A stretch of DNA of 64,000 bases, taken from contig OX439003.1 in the NCBI GenBank assembly GCA_949316495.1, forward strand, positions 39,362,225-39,426,224, in the 5' to 3' direction. Position 1 is the first letter of the stretch. Each line of letters opens with the position of its first letter. Positions 1 to 13,339 of the stretch are shown one piece after another. A program made the position numbers and the translations under genes. A model generated the notes under the pieces. That model did not search any database. It saw only the letters and a list, made by a program, of their open reading frames with translations, and was not told the origin of the DNA. The stretch comes from Amphiduros pacificus (Eukaryota > Annelida > Polychaeta > Phyllodocida > Hesionidae).

Positions 1-3000
1 GGCTGGGTATCTGATGGAAACACTTTGATTTAATATCTCCACAAGTAAAACGTAAACAAGTTTTGAGGTGAATGAGTACCAGATGTTTTAATTGCATTTG
101 ACTGCTGGATTTTGAGCAACTCAAGTCTCTCTGGAACACCTTGTTCTGTTCTCAGGTTCTACGTAAATGAAACACCTTGCTGTCCTATCTGAAACAAAGA
201 AACTAGGGTAGAGTCCATCTGTTATAGCAGATAACTGCCTATCCATTACATAAGGGGCCATAGCCATTCCAAGCACGTTTTGAAAGGTTATTTCTTAATT
301 AAGACAACATACAAGGTGCAGGTTGAGATCAAATTTAAGGCCCTATTTGCCACAAGTCTGATTGGATCTTGTCAGCGAGTCACTACTTTGGTGTGAGATA
401 TTGTCCGGTGCCTGAAGTGGGTAGAGAGGGGTGGATAGAGGTTTGGCATCCCTCATACGACATCGCGCCACGTCCGCAAATGACATCATTATCATGTCGT
501 TATCATGCCACGTGGAAGCTAAATATGCCATAGAAATAAATGTTAGTTTGTACTGCATTAAACAGAACATGGATCTCAGATATTGATGTGGAGGAGTTAA
601 GCACATGGTCTGACAGCTTGCAATTCTGACTAAAATGGTCATATAAGTATTTGCTCGTGTAGTCTTTTCGCATGCGTTAGTGGTACTTTTTAATCGTTAA
701 TGCTGACATTTTCAACACTTGTATTGATCATATATGAAAGATATCAGGATTCTGACAATGATATATGCTCATGCAAAATGAGGGATTTGGACAGATTTCG
801 TTTCAGAGTAATTCTAAAATGTTTTCATGATATTCTCTGATACTGCAGCAAGAGAATATTTTATGAAATAAAATTTTAATTATATGCCCATCAAATATTA
901 AAGAAGAAAAAGTATTTGCCGTATATTAATATTACTGAGGTTGATACTGCAATGAATCCAGATGTGTAACTATGGAATGTCGACAGCTTTTATTAATTAG
1001 AAAATGCAGAAATATCCTTTTTCTTAAGTAAGTAATTTGTTGCAATTTTAGACAAAAAAGACATGCAGCTCTTAGGTGATATTAGAAAAGCTTATTTGAT
1101 TGTGAAGACGGTGACTTTCATCTTGACACAGGTATGACAGAGGTTACTACAGGTGAAGTAGACTGTGTACTCTTCCCAAACATATCATAGCCAAATCAGC
1201 AAGATGCACTGCAGGCACAGCAACAATCCTTGCCATGTGTTTAAACCAGAGAAAGCGGCAATTCATCCCTTGATATTTTTATTATTTTAAACCTCCATGA
1301 CAAATAGAAATAGAGCAAAATTGTTTTTCATTCAATTCTTTTAGGAATCCTCTGAGAATGGCAATCTTAGCCAACCAGCTTTCTTTCTTATTTTCCCAAA
1401 GAAATCATCTGATATAAATTCTTGTTAGTAACAAGAATTTAATTAAGGGCCATTTTTCAAATAATCAATGAATATCTGTACTTCACTTCATTCTGTGTTG
1501 ACACATATTGATCGCATAAATCTTAAACAAAAACCAAGATGTAAAAAAAAGGTAACATGTACCCGTATATAGCGCTGATTCCAGACAATGTCTGCTCATA
1601 GCATTTGACAGTAGCCGGTCAGGATTTGAACCAATTTTTCCTGGTTCTTCAAGCCAAATGTTCTCCCAATGTATTTATTTTGTGTTCTGAGAATGAGATG
1701 GGTCACTTTTTATTGATTCTAATCCTTTTCCATGCTTGCATCTCCCCTGCCTGATCGAGGTTCTCATGAAATAATAAGGCCTCAACATTAACTCAACCTC
1801 TCTTGGAAAATATTTGATGCACATCTTTGAAGTCAGATAACTTAGCTCCTTATCTAAAGTGTGGAGGTCGTCGGTGGCTCCCCCTAGACAAATGCAGTCG
1901 GCAAAGCAACACTTTGATTTCTGCCACCAACTTGTAATGTGTCAAGGAACTTTCCCCATATTTGTCCAGATTTGATGGATTAGTCCAAGAACATTTACAG
2001 GGAAATGTATTATTCAAATATTTTGAGGTGCTAATATTGATTTCATCTAAAAAGAACTCTTCCTTTTGATTTTTTTCCCATTAGAATATCATCAGTACAT
2101 GGCATGTGGCTTGATAAAGCTTTTTATTTAATTTCTTTTGTGAATCAAGATAGATTATTAGATTATTGAGTGACAAAATTGGGAAAAAGCTGTTCATATT
2201 ATTGGAAAGAAAAAGAATAAGTATTGTCACTATTTTATTGTGGGATTTGATGCTAACCTTTTAAAAATAATTTATTCAATAAAATGGAAGCAATGCATTT
2301 TTTGCAACAAACTGATTTTGAAGAGATCTTTCTCTTTCAAATCTCTGGTGGGGGGTGACTTCTAGATAGAAGATCCATGTCAATGACATGATGAGACATA
2401 GGGAGTAAGTGTGTCTGCGGGAAGAGCCTGCTAGGTCAGACATGATAAGTGATTTTGTACAGGAGTCATAGACAAAGTTATGTTTTATGTTTGAAAGGTG
2501 CCACGGCTGTCCTGCCAACATTAGCACTGCAGTCAACAATAGGAAATGCATAGTGACAGTTTAAATTTCGCTTTGATGTTAGTTCTATCTGAGCTTAATG
2601 TAAAGTGCGAAAAAGATCAGGTTGTGTTCTCTGCTACGGCGACCGGAGGTGACCTGGAGCCCCAGATGAAGTCCTGTCTTCCTACTGGATGGCCCCAAAC
2701 ACCAATATATTTATCATAATCCTTGTATGCTTGCATTAGGGAGGCACAAACAAAGGAAATCTAAATCAATTTATATATAATTCACTGCAAATGTTATGTT
2801 CATATTTTGTTAGGACCTTTGATGTTGGTTGAAAATATATCACGATTCTTCCAAATCTTGGTTTGGACGACTTCTGTTCTTTGATCAATTTAGCAAGGGA
2901 TCGCCTTAATAACATGAAAGCAGTTTTTTTTCATAGACCGATTACAGGTCGTTATCTTGCCCCACTAAAAAAATCAGAAGTGCACAAAATCTCTCTAAAA

Positions 3001-6000
3001 TCCAATCGATAAAAAAACCAAGAAGATAACCCACAGTGACACTATGGATAACAATATGATAATATACATGAATAACAATTTTGATATAAGGCTAAATTTG
3101 ATATGTATTTTTTGACTCTGAAAGATCTGAAATGAAGAAAAGGCCTTAAGGAAATGTCATCTATGTAGCAGACCAAGGTTTGAGTACGAGTGTAGATGTA
3201 TATTTATGTATGATATACACCTGGTTACAGCAGCATGATGGCCCTTTTCCTCCGACACACGGTCCACCATAGACATGCTATATTAGGCATGATCAGGATG
3301 TACGAGACAAAGCCAGCAGGTCATGCTACCCCACATCCTGCATACACAACGGCTCACAGCCATGTAAATATGGCAGAGGCCAACTAAAATATGGCCGCCC
3401 CGTCCCCGTCTCTTAGCCCTAAAAGCTAAAGATGTCGTGTAAATGGTCGCAGCCAAAAGCACATGAAGAAAACTGTATTGTTACAGATGACTTAATCTCT
3501 CACCTTCTGTCGCCTGGTATAGATATCATACTCCCCAGGGTTTTAATTCCTAAAATCCTACATTGTTCGCAGCAATTAATTTGACATCTGCAAAAACCAG
3601 AAATCGTATACATCAAGGTAATGTTATCTAACAATGAGGTTCAGGGCTTGATTTTCTGTAGACACCAAACGTTCAAATTCCGAGAGTGTCTTATTGCGCG
3701 AAGTTATAGGAAACATTAGCTGGGCCTATTACAGGGTGGCTAATAAGAAACAGTCCGGGAGGAGTGATGGATATCCCGCCAGCCTCCGAATCAGCTCTAG
3801 TTATCTCTCGGATGTAATGAACAGACTTACAAGCATAGCTTTATAACAATGGTCCATCAAGTTTCTGTGTCAACCTGAGGGTAATAAAATGGTGTTTGGC
3901 TTATCTTAGAGGGCTTCATGGAATGTTTAGTTATGGCAAGAAGGTCATTCAAAAAGACAGATTTCTTGATATATGTATATTTAAGCATACCATATTTTGA
4001 GGAATGTGTATATAATTGAAAATTGCATTTCATTGAACATTGATATTGATATTTAAAAAAATGGAAAACAAAAGAAAGTAAGAATACGAGTTAACCAAGT
4101 CTCCTCTTGAAAGTAATATTTAGATTCTACTTGTGTAGTATGAGAGATTTAATTAGATCAAGACCCTTATATGTTTTAAAGGATTAATGATATAAATTGA
4201 TTTAATCTGACAAAAAAACTGTTTTAAAAGAGATAGAAGGGGTGCGAGAAAAAAAATCATTGATTACAAGATGTCAGTATCTAGACTTCAAATTGAGGAT
4301 GAACTCTATTGACGTGTAATTCCTGGTTAATAGAAGTAATTTAGAAGGTGCTTATTTGAATAATACAGCCTCAGTGTGATTGTTGAGGGGGGATGAGGGA
4401 GGAAGGAATATATTAATGGTTCGAGGCTGATGAGTCTGCCGTGGTATTGAATGGAGGATAGTTTGGGGCCATTGATTCCTTAACTCTCCCTCTGTGCAAC
4501 ACACAAGTGAAGTTTATGCCAAGAAAAGTTGGCAGAGAGATAATAACATCTCTAACAGCAGTTATTATATGCAATTAGTGCTCATCAGAGAAATTATTGT
4601 AAACATTTTTTTTATGTTGTGGTTTAGGTTCATGTTTTTGTTTGTTTGAGAAAGTGTCACGATTCCTGGACACTGATGTGCTGTGAAGATTTAAGCAAAG
4701 AATTAAGTATCTTGGTGATTCAAACTAACAGACAAACCAAAAGAAGAATCAATGAACAATTAAACTCCCTGCATCAGGATGAAAGGGCCTTCAAAGTTTG
4801 TATGGGAACAAATTGGAGGAGCGTTGAGCCAGGCTGCTGCCTGGGAGAGACTCGCAAGTCTGGAGGACCGGGGCAAGGGTGAAGCCAAACATAATTGTTG
4901 CCATAGAGACCCACAATGTGACAATGCACCCTCTGGCACCATGAGCACATTCCTGTGTGGGCTTTAACTAGTACGCCAAGAATGGTCTATTTGGATACAA
5001 CTCAAGCTGGGTACATGCCTAGCCCAATCCCCATTGTTACAACTATGTTCTTCAACCACCTACTTTGTTATCTTGATCATAACGTGTCCTTGTTTTTGTT
5101 CAGGAGCCAAAACTATTATAGCTCTTTGAGAAGCCTCTTTAGTGCCGCTATATTGTTATTGCCACATCTCAGTGTATGTCAAACAAAAAGGGACCTTTCA
5201 TTAGTGGCAAGATATAGGATAGCGTAGAGGTGCTTGGCTGTGGGGCGTTCTCGTATGACATGGCCACTGACCAGTGCTGAAGCTTTTCATCATCGTCAGC
5301 CAGGCACACACATACACAATGTCAACTGACAGGAGGATCCCTGCACAAAGACACTGTTGTGTGGTCCAGTGTGTCTCTCACAAAGCTTTGTGTACAGTTT
5401 CAATCACCACCCTGACACTTTGTACAACATGCACTCTCGCAGTTACGTCCCATGATTCCATCAGGTCATTACATCTGCTGATGATTTCTTCACATTCCTC
5501 ATCTTTTTTTGCCTTTGTTGTTTTGCAAGACAGCAACGTCTCGGAAGATTGCCCTGCTGAATTACCAAAGAGTTTATTGGGGGTTCAATAGAGACCCAAC
5601 AATGGGGTGGATGTCTCCCAGGATTTAGCCAAAAAAATTGACTTTTTGGGAGTCTGACTGTGAGGCATAAGTATATTCTGGCCAAGTATGTCTGGGTTCA
5701 GTTGGGAGAAGAGGAGACTTGTATAGCTGACCAGCTTACTGCTTATACTGCAGAGATATCAGCTGCCAATGAATACACTATATTACCAATGAACTCAAGA
5801 CACAATTGAATCTTCTCATGGTCTCCCGAGTAACCAATATGTCCCGTCAATGTTCTCTTGAATAAGGAGGACTACGTATTTTGAGGGGAGATGGAAACTG
5901 TATTTTTAGGGGAGTCCAGGTCATCGGAAGCAGAAATGGTCACTGTGGCACTATCTGAGAGCCTTTGAGTGTCTGGACATGGTGACCCACAAATCATCGT

Positions 6001-9000
6001 TTGGTGACTTAGCAGTGCCACCTGCCAGCAGATCCTGACAGCCCACCTCAGCAATGCTGTGTGGAGTGAAAAAAAAGCATCAGAAACTTTCAACACTGGG
6101 CACAGTTTCCCAGAGGGGGCATCTCAGACCTAAAATAAACCTGCCCGCCAACCTGGGGTGGTGGCTGTATTGGCAATGAGCCAATAATCCAACATTTACA
6201 GTTTTTGAGAGATTCTAAGAAGTTAATCATAAAGATCATTGTTCAGAAGAAAAGCAAAATAAAAGCAGGATATTGATACTGATAGGTTTAATTTCAGATG
6301 ATTTTATTGCTGTAGATTAAAAATGATTACCTTGTTTCCAATAATTTGCCCTGAAAGATTGGAATTGGGGAAGTCAAAAACAAACTTGTTTTAAGGGCCT
6401 AATGTCAAGCAAAGTGGGCATATTATTCTGGAGTTTATATCTCTTGGTTTGTTGATCAGAAGCAGAAGATGCCAAATACATATGCTGAATAAAGAGGACC
6501 ATATTGGCTAATTTCATTAGAATTACAGACAAGCGGCCTATTCTTGCAGTCAAATTATTCCTAAATTACTTTCAATCATCCTTCCGAAAAGTTATCAATC
6601 TTTTTTGGAATGATCCAATCTTTAATTATATTTCCCAAGCCTTGGACATTGTTTCAGAGGACCAAGTTCAATCTATCTTCATCCATTTAAATGTGCCAGT
6701 GGTCGGTCGCTTGGGCTGGAAGATTGAACAAATTATGGGTGAAAACTTTCTTGAGACATGTTTAGTTTTCACAGTGGTTGCCATAAGCGCGACCTTGACC
6801 CAAGTGTGACCTTTAATCAATAATTCACAGTGTAAAACCTTTATGGATGCAGCATAAAGAATGTTTCATCCTCTCAATACATGAGATCTAGAATTAAATG
6901 TGTGTCTCTCTGAGGCACAGAGGATTTCACTTATCCAATTTCCCATGTTATATTGTCTTAAGGGGAAAGGAAGATCTGTACCTTCCTTATTGAAGATTCC
7001 AGGTTCGTCTGATCTAGGCGGTGTTTTTGCGAGATGATCAAAGTGGTGCATATAATTTGCTGTGCAGTTTACAATTAATGACGCCTGAAGAAAACCGCAA
7101 GACCAAAACAATTGCTATTGGTATGTTGCCTTTGTCTTCAGTCCGCTTCAGTTCCAAGCATTCCATGACAAACAATGGCAATTGTGTTTCTGAATTGTTA
7201 CTATTTGATGCATGATAAGGAAAATGGCTCAAGCATGCATGGCTGACTATAAGAATTTATATCATCCAATTCAAACTGATAGGACGCTAATCTGAAAGAT
7301 GGCATTTCTCTTCATGGGAGGATCACAAATTTCAAAATCACATTCCAACATTAAATCGTATAATATTGGATGTGCCAAAGCGCATTGTAACACCTCATTG
7401 TTACACATCAGAATTTATGTCTAGACATGTGGCTAATCCCCCTCCAAATCTGGCAGAAGGTGAGAAAAACCAAATCCCCGTTTTATTGGCAGGATCTGAG
7501 GAACAGGATCTGTATTTTACCAGTGATCTGTTGGTCGCAGATGATCAATAGTGTTTTGCCGCTCAAACCCGAGGTTTATCCTCTTCAACCAAACACCTCT
7601 TGTGAATAGAAGGGCTTTGAAGTTTGCTCGTATCGCTGTCTTTTGGTGTGGGGGCTTGTTTGTGCTGGAGTGTGCTTTGTGTTAACAGATTAGCATGGCA
7701 TATTGTGCCGTTGTTATATATGGCTTTGATATGTCGGCAACCCAGTGGCAAGCCAAAAACACGACCCTCCCTCACTGACTAATAGGCATGCTTTTTGGTG
7801 TGAGAAAACTTGTTGTGGGAAAACATTCCACAGAGGCAGATTTTCGTTTACTTCATGAATAATGATCCCCTTATTCACCTGCGTCAAACAGGGTCTACCC
7901 ATAATGCAATAGCCATGTACATCTCGGAAATCGGATAAGGACTAATTTAAACAAGCCGTCCATGTTTGTAGTTGTTGCCGTCCTAATCTTCATATCAATG
8001 GGTTTGATGTAAGGAGACCCGAATAATCATTATTTCCTTAATGAAATGCAGTTTGTGCAAAAAGGTGTGAAGAGGAATAGATACGCATGCAAATTTTGTG
8101 GTTTGTCGCGACCAGATTGGAGAGAGTTGTCGGGGTTTATGGTGGTGTTTATTCAATATTATGGCATAGAGAATCACATTAGGTCTGCGGTCGTCGGTCG
8201 GATAAATCTGTCCACGGTCCCCGGAGGAGGTTATGATAAAGTGCAGCCATCGTTAATGACAGGATTTACTGCAAATTAACACTCGAAATTGATTGTCCTC
8301 CTTTAACATTGTACATTACCAAGTAGTTTCAACCGGGTGCTGTGAACATCTTTCATTACTGCAAACTCCTACTTTGAAGTCATTTTTTTCAGCAGATAGA
8401 AAGGTGTCACAGAAATCTGCTGGTTTGTCGATGTATCAAGACCTCTCTGTGAACGAAATCAAGTATCTATACAACACTCTAATATTCTTCTGTGGAGTGG
8501 TGAACAAAATTTCTATATTTTTAATGATTGTACTTAGACTAACTGTATCCTACATAATTACAAATCTTACAAATAGTTCTCTTTTTTTCTTATTATTAGT
8601 ATTCTCCACGTTTATAATGTTAAGTTGATTACATTTCTCATACAATAGTAATGAAAATGACAACGGATATATTTTTTCTTGTGCAACTAATTAGATCACA
8701 TATCAATGTATTATTAAAGATGTTTGTTTTAGTAAAACCTTTTTATTAGAAACATTTATTCATGGGACAAAATATAGTGATGATGAATATTTTACATTCA
8801 GATTTTGAAATGCTTGACAAAAGTGATATCACTAAGACAGAATATTTTTCATCAAAACATTTACTTCTCTATGTTTACCCATGATGCCTTAGGTGTTGAC
8901 AACTTCCTGTTGACCGTGGATTGTCACAGTAGACTCATTGCTGTGCCAGATTTTCACTAGGTCTGCCAGTGCAATGACTGTCGGCCAGTAACTTGATGAC

Positions 9001-9533
9001 TGTTACTGTGACAAATTACCCAGCTCAGACCAACCTTCTGTGACCGCATACACACAAGACTCTGGATAAGACAGCTGAGAAAAAATACATGTTTGCTAAT
9101 TCTTCCTTTTAGAGAAGGTCAGATAACTGTATCTATGAGCAACACAAGCTTCAGAGATTCATTTGGTTCTAATAAATATGCAGGTGTATGAATGATATTA
9201 TGAATGCTTGCCATCCACTGTACCAAATTTCAGTTGAAATACTCGGACAAACTTAAAGGCACAAATGGATTAGCTTTTTATGTTTTAATGGTAGATTTTT
9301 GGTGTGGTGTGAATTTAAATAAAGACGTGTCAATTAAAAAGTGCAGAAATCAGGCAGCAAATGCTAAAGCAATCGATATTGAACATATTTTGAAGACATT
9401 ATATTCAATTATGATCTATGAAGTATTTCTTAAGGTTTATGAACAACTGTTATTGAAAGGATATGACACTAAGGACCACACCAGAGAATGACATCACACC
9501 ACAATGTTTATTTGAGCAGTGACAAGAGGTTGG
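1..9533. other. No gene recognised; AT-rich non-coding sequence
   Basis: No stretch here combines a long open frame, consensus splice sites and protein-like composition. The open frames present are under about 112 codons and have low-complexity or hydrophobic AT-driven content. The gene starting at 22470 lacks its 5' part, so an upstream exon or the promoter could lie here, but I could not pick one out by eye. A few less AT-rich islands, for example around 3540-3800 and 7370-7560, look like ordinary complex sequence and could be conserved non-coding DNA. A SINE-like fragment (1565-1700) and a 12-of-14 CTCF-like match on the minus strand (6015-6028) are the only items I can name. Confidence 0.6.
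1565..1700 (-). mobile_element. SINE-like fragment, minus strand
   Basis: Read on the minus strand, positions 1632-1622 spell GGTTCAAATCC, a perfect RNA polymerase III B-box of the tRNA type. About 50 bases further on comes GCGCTATATA, which resembles the 3' tail of several metazoan tRNA-derived SINEs. I do not see a convincing A-box at the usual distance, so this is a degraded or truncated copy and the ends are approximate. A chance B-box is the alternative. Confidence 0.4.
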
Positions 9534-12500
9534 TCTGGGATGGGGGGGGGGGGGGGGGGTAGTGAGGCATGGTGTGATGGTAGCCTGGGAGGGGGAGGTA
9601 GTGAGGCATGGTGTGATGGTAGCCTGGGAGGGGGAGGTAGTGAGGCATGGTGTGATGGTAACCTGGGAGGGGGAGGTAGTGAGGCATGGTGTGATGGTAG
9701 CCTGGGAGGTAGTGAGGCATGGTGTGATGGTAGCCTGGGAGGGGGAGGTAGTGAGGCATGATGTGATGGTAGCCTGGGAGGGGGAGGTAGTGAGGCATGG
9801 TGTGATGGTAGCCTGGGAGGGGGAGATAGTGAGGCATGGTGTGACTGTAGCCTGGGAGGGGGAGGTAGTGAGGCATGGTGTGACTGTAGCCTGGGAGGGG
9901 GAGGTAGTGAGGCATGGTGTGATGGTAGCCTGGGAGGAGGAGGTAGTGAGGCACGGTGTGATGGTATAGCCTGGGAGGTACTATGGTAGCCTGGGAGGGG
10001 GAGGTAGTGAGGCACGGTGTGATGGTAGCCTGGGAGGGAGAGGTAGTGAGGCATGGTGTGACTGTAGCCTGGGAGGGGGAGGTAGTGAGGCATGGTGTGA
10101 CTGTAGCCTGGGAGGGGGAGGTAGTGAGGCATGGTGTGATGATACTGGGAGGAGGAGGTAGTGAGGCACGGTGTGATGGTAGCCTGGGAGGGAGAGGTAG
10201 TGAGGCATGGTGTGACTGTAGCCTGGGAGGGGGAGGTAGTGAGGCATGGTGTGACTGTAGCCTGGGAGGGGGAGGTAGTGAGGCATGGTGTGGTGGTAGC
10301 CTGGGAGGGGGAGGTAGTGAGGCATGGTGTGGTGGTAGCCTGGGAGGGGGAGGTAGTGAGGCATGGTGTGATGGTAGCCTGGGAGGGGGAGGTAGTGAGG
10401 CATGGTGTGACTGTAGCCTGGGAGGGGGAGGTAGTGAGGCATGGTGTGACTGTAGCCTGGGAGGGGGAGGTAGTGAGGCATGGTGTGATGGTAGCCTGGG
10501 AGGGGGAGGTAGTGAGGCATGGTGTGATGGTAGCCTGGGAGGGGGAGGTAGTGAGGCATGGTGTGACTGTAGCCTGGGAGGGGGAGGTAGTGAGGCATGG
10601 TGTGATGGTAGCCTGGGAGGGGGAGGTAGTAAGGCACGGTGTGACTGTAGCCTCGGAGGAGGAGGTAGTGAGGCATGGTGTGATGGTAGCCTGGGAGGGG
10701 GAGGTAGTGAGGCATGGTGTGATGGTAGCCTGGGAGGGGGAGGTAGTGAGGCATGGTGTGATGGTAGCCTGGGAGGGGGAGGTAGTGAGGCATGGTGTGA
10801 TGGTAGCCTGGGAGGGGGAGGTAGTGAGGCACGGTGTGATGGTAGCCTGGGAGGGGGAGGTAGTGAGGCATGGTTTGATGGTAGCCTGGGAGGAGGAGGT
10901 AGTGAGGCATGGTGTGATGGTAGCCTGGGAGGGGGAGGTAGTGAGGCATGGTGTGACTGTAGCCTGGGAGGGGTAGGTAGTGAGGCATGGTGTGACTGTA
11001 GCCTGGGAGGGGGAGGTAGTGAGGCATGGTGTGATGGTAGCCTGGGAGGGGGAGGTAGTGAGGCATGGTGTGACTGTAGCCTGGGAGGGGTAGGTAGTGA
11101 GGCATGGTGTGACTGTAGCCTGGGAGGGGGAGGTAGTGAGGCATGGTGTGATGGTAGCCTGGGAGGGGGAGGTAGTGAGGCATGGTGTGACTGTAGCCTG
11201 GGAGGGGTAGGTAGTGAGGCATGGTGTGACTGTAGCCTGGGAGGGGGAGGTAGTGAGGCATGGTGTGATGGTAGCCTGGGAGGGGGAGGTAGTGAGGCAT
11301 GGTGTGACTGTAGCCTAGGAGGGGGAGGTAGTGAGGCATGGTGTGGTGGTAGCCTGGGAGGAGGAGGTAGTGAGGCATGGTGTGATGGTAGCCTGGGAGG
11401 GGGAGGTAGTGAGGCATGGTGTGACTGTAGCCTGGGAGGGGGAGGTAGTGATGCATGGTGTGATGGTAGCCTGGGAGGGAGAGGTAGTGAGGCATGGTGT
11501 GATGGTATAGCCTGGGAGGGGGAGGTAGTGAGGCATGGTGTGACTGTAGCCTGGGAGGGAGAGGTAGTGAGGCATGGTGTGATGGTAGCCTGGGAGGGGG
11601 AGGTAGTGAGGCATGGTGTGATGGTAGCCTGGGAGGGGGAGGTAGTGAGGCATGGTGTGATGGTAGCCTGGGAGGGGGAGGTAGTGAGGCATGGTGTGAT
11701 GGTAGCCTGGGAGGGGGAGGTAGTGAGGCATGGTGTGATGGTAGCCTGGGAGGGGGAGATAGTGAGGCATGGTGTGATGGTAGCCTGGGAGGGGGAGGTA
11801 GTGAGGCATGGTGTGGTGGTAGCCTGGGAGGGGGAGGTAGTGAGGAATGGTGTGATGGTAGCCTGGGAGGGGGAGGTAGTGAGGCATGGTGTGATGGTAG
11901 CCTGGGAGGGGGAGATAGTGAGGCATGGTGTGATGGTAGCCTGGGAGGGGGAGGTAGTGAGGAATGGTGTGATGGTAGCCTGGGAGGGGGAGGTAGTGAG
12001 GAATGGTGTGACTGTAGCCTGGGAGGGGTAGGTAGTGAGGAATGGTGTGACTGTAGCCTGGGAGGGGTAGGTAGTGAGGCATGGTGTGACTGTAGCCTGG
12101 GAGGGGGAGGTAGTGAGGCATGGTGTGGTGGTAGCCTGGGAGGAGGAGGTAGTGAGGCATGGTGTGATGGTAGCCTGGGAGGGGGAGATAGTGAGGCATG
12201 GTGTGACTGTAGCCTGGGAGGGGGAGGTAGTGAGGCATGGTGTGATGGTAGCCTGGGAGGGGGAGGTAGTGAGGCATGGTGTGACTGTAGCCTGGGAGGG
12301 GGAGGTAGTGAGGCATGGTGTGGTGGTAGCCTGGGAGGAGGAGGTAGTGAGGCATGGTGTGATGGTAGCCTGGGAGGGGGAGGTAGTGAGGCATGGTGTG
12401 ACTGTAGCCTGGGAGGGGGAGGTAGTGATGCATGGTGTGATGGTAGCCTGGGAGGGAGAGGTAGTGAGGCATGGTGTGATGGTATAGCCTGGGAGGGGGA

Positions 12501-13339
12501 GGTAGTGAGGCATGGTGTGACTGTAGCCTGGGAGGGAGAGGTAGTGAGGCATGGTGTGATGGTAGCCTGGGAGGGGGAGATAGTGAGGCATGGTGTGATG
12601 GTAGCCTGGGAGGGGGAGGTAGTGAGGCATGGTGTGGTGGTAGCCTGGGAGGGGGAGGTAGTGAGGAATGGTGTGATGGTAGCCTGGGAGGGGGAGGTAG
12701 TGAGGCATGGTGTGATGGTAGCCTGGGAGGGGGAGATAGTGAGGCATGGTGTGATGGTAGCCTGGGAGGGGGAGGTAGTGAGGAATGGTGTGATGGTAGC
12801 CTGGGAGGGGGAGGTAGTGAGGAATGGTGTGACTGTAGCCTGGGAGGGGTAGGTAGTGAGGAATGGTGTGACTGTAGCCTGGGAGGGGGAGGTAGTGAGG
12901 CATGGTGTGACTGTAGCCTGGGAGGGGGAGGTAGTGAGGCATGGTGTGGTGGTAGCCTGGGAGGAGGAGGTAGTGAGGCATGGTGTGATGGTAGCCTGGG
13001 AGGGGGAGATAGTGAGGCATGGTGTGACTGTAGCCTGGGAGGGGGAGGTAGTGAGGCATGGTGTGATGGTAGCCTGGGAGGGGGAGGTAGTGAGGCATGG
13101 TGTGATGGTAGCCTGGGAGGGGGAGGTAGTGAGGCATGGTGTGATGGTAGCCTGGGAGGGGGAGGTAGTGAGGCATGGTGTGATGGTAGCCTGGGAGGGG
13201 GAGATAGTGAGGCATGGTGTGATGGTAGCCTGGGAGGGGGAGGTAGTGAGGCATGGTGTGGTGGTAGCCTGGGAGGGGGAGGTAGTGAGGAATGGTGTGA
13301 TGGTAGCCTGGGAGGGGGTGTGGTAGCTTGGCATGGTGT
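9534..13339. repeat. 39-bp minisatellite, about 97 copies
   Basis: The unit is 39 bp. On the + strand it reads GGTAGTGAGGCATGG, then TGTGATGGTAGCC, then a purine-rich TGGGAGGGGGA. Common variants are GATGGT/GACTGT/GGTGGT, GGCATGG/GGAATGG/GGCACGG and GGGGGA/GGAGGA/GGGGTA. Because 39 is 13 codons and the unit lacks stops in several frames, very long frames stay open on both strands: PHYLPLPGYHHTM-type repeats on minus and GGGGSEAWCDGSL-type repeats on plus. Units carrying a 2-base insertion (GGTATAGCC near 9963, 11504 and 12481) shift those frames. A run of 18 G sits at the left edge. I see no splice sites, unique coding flank or promoter, so I call this a satellite-type repeat, not a gene. Confidence 0.95.
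9542..9559 (+). repeat. Poly-G run of 18 at the array edge
   Basis: Eighteen consecutive G bases form the left border of the 39-bp minisatellite. It probably grew by slippage from the GGGAGGGGG part of the unit. Such runs are error-prone in sequencing, so the exact length is uncertain. Confidence 0.85.
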
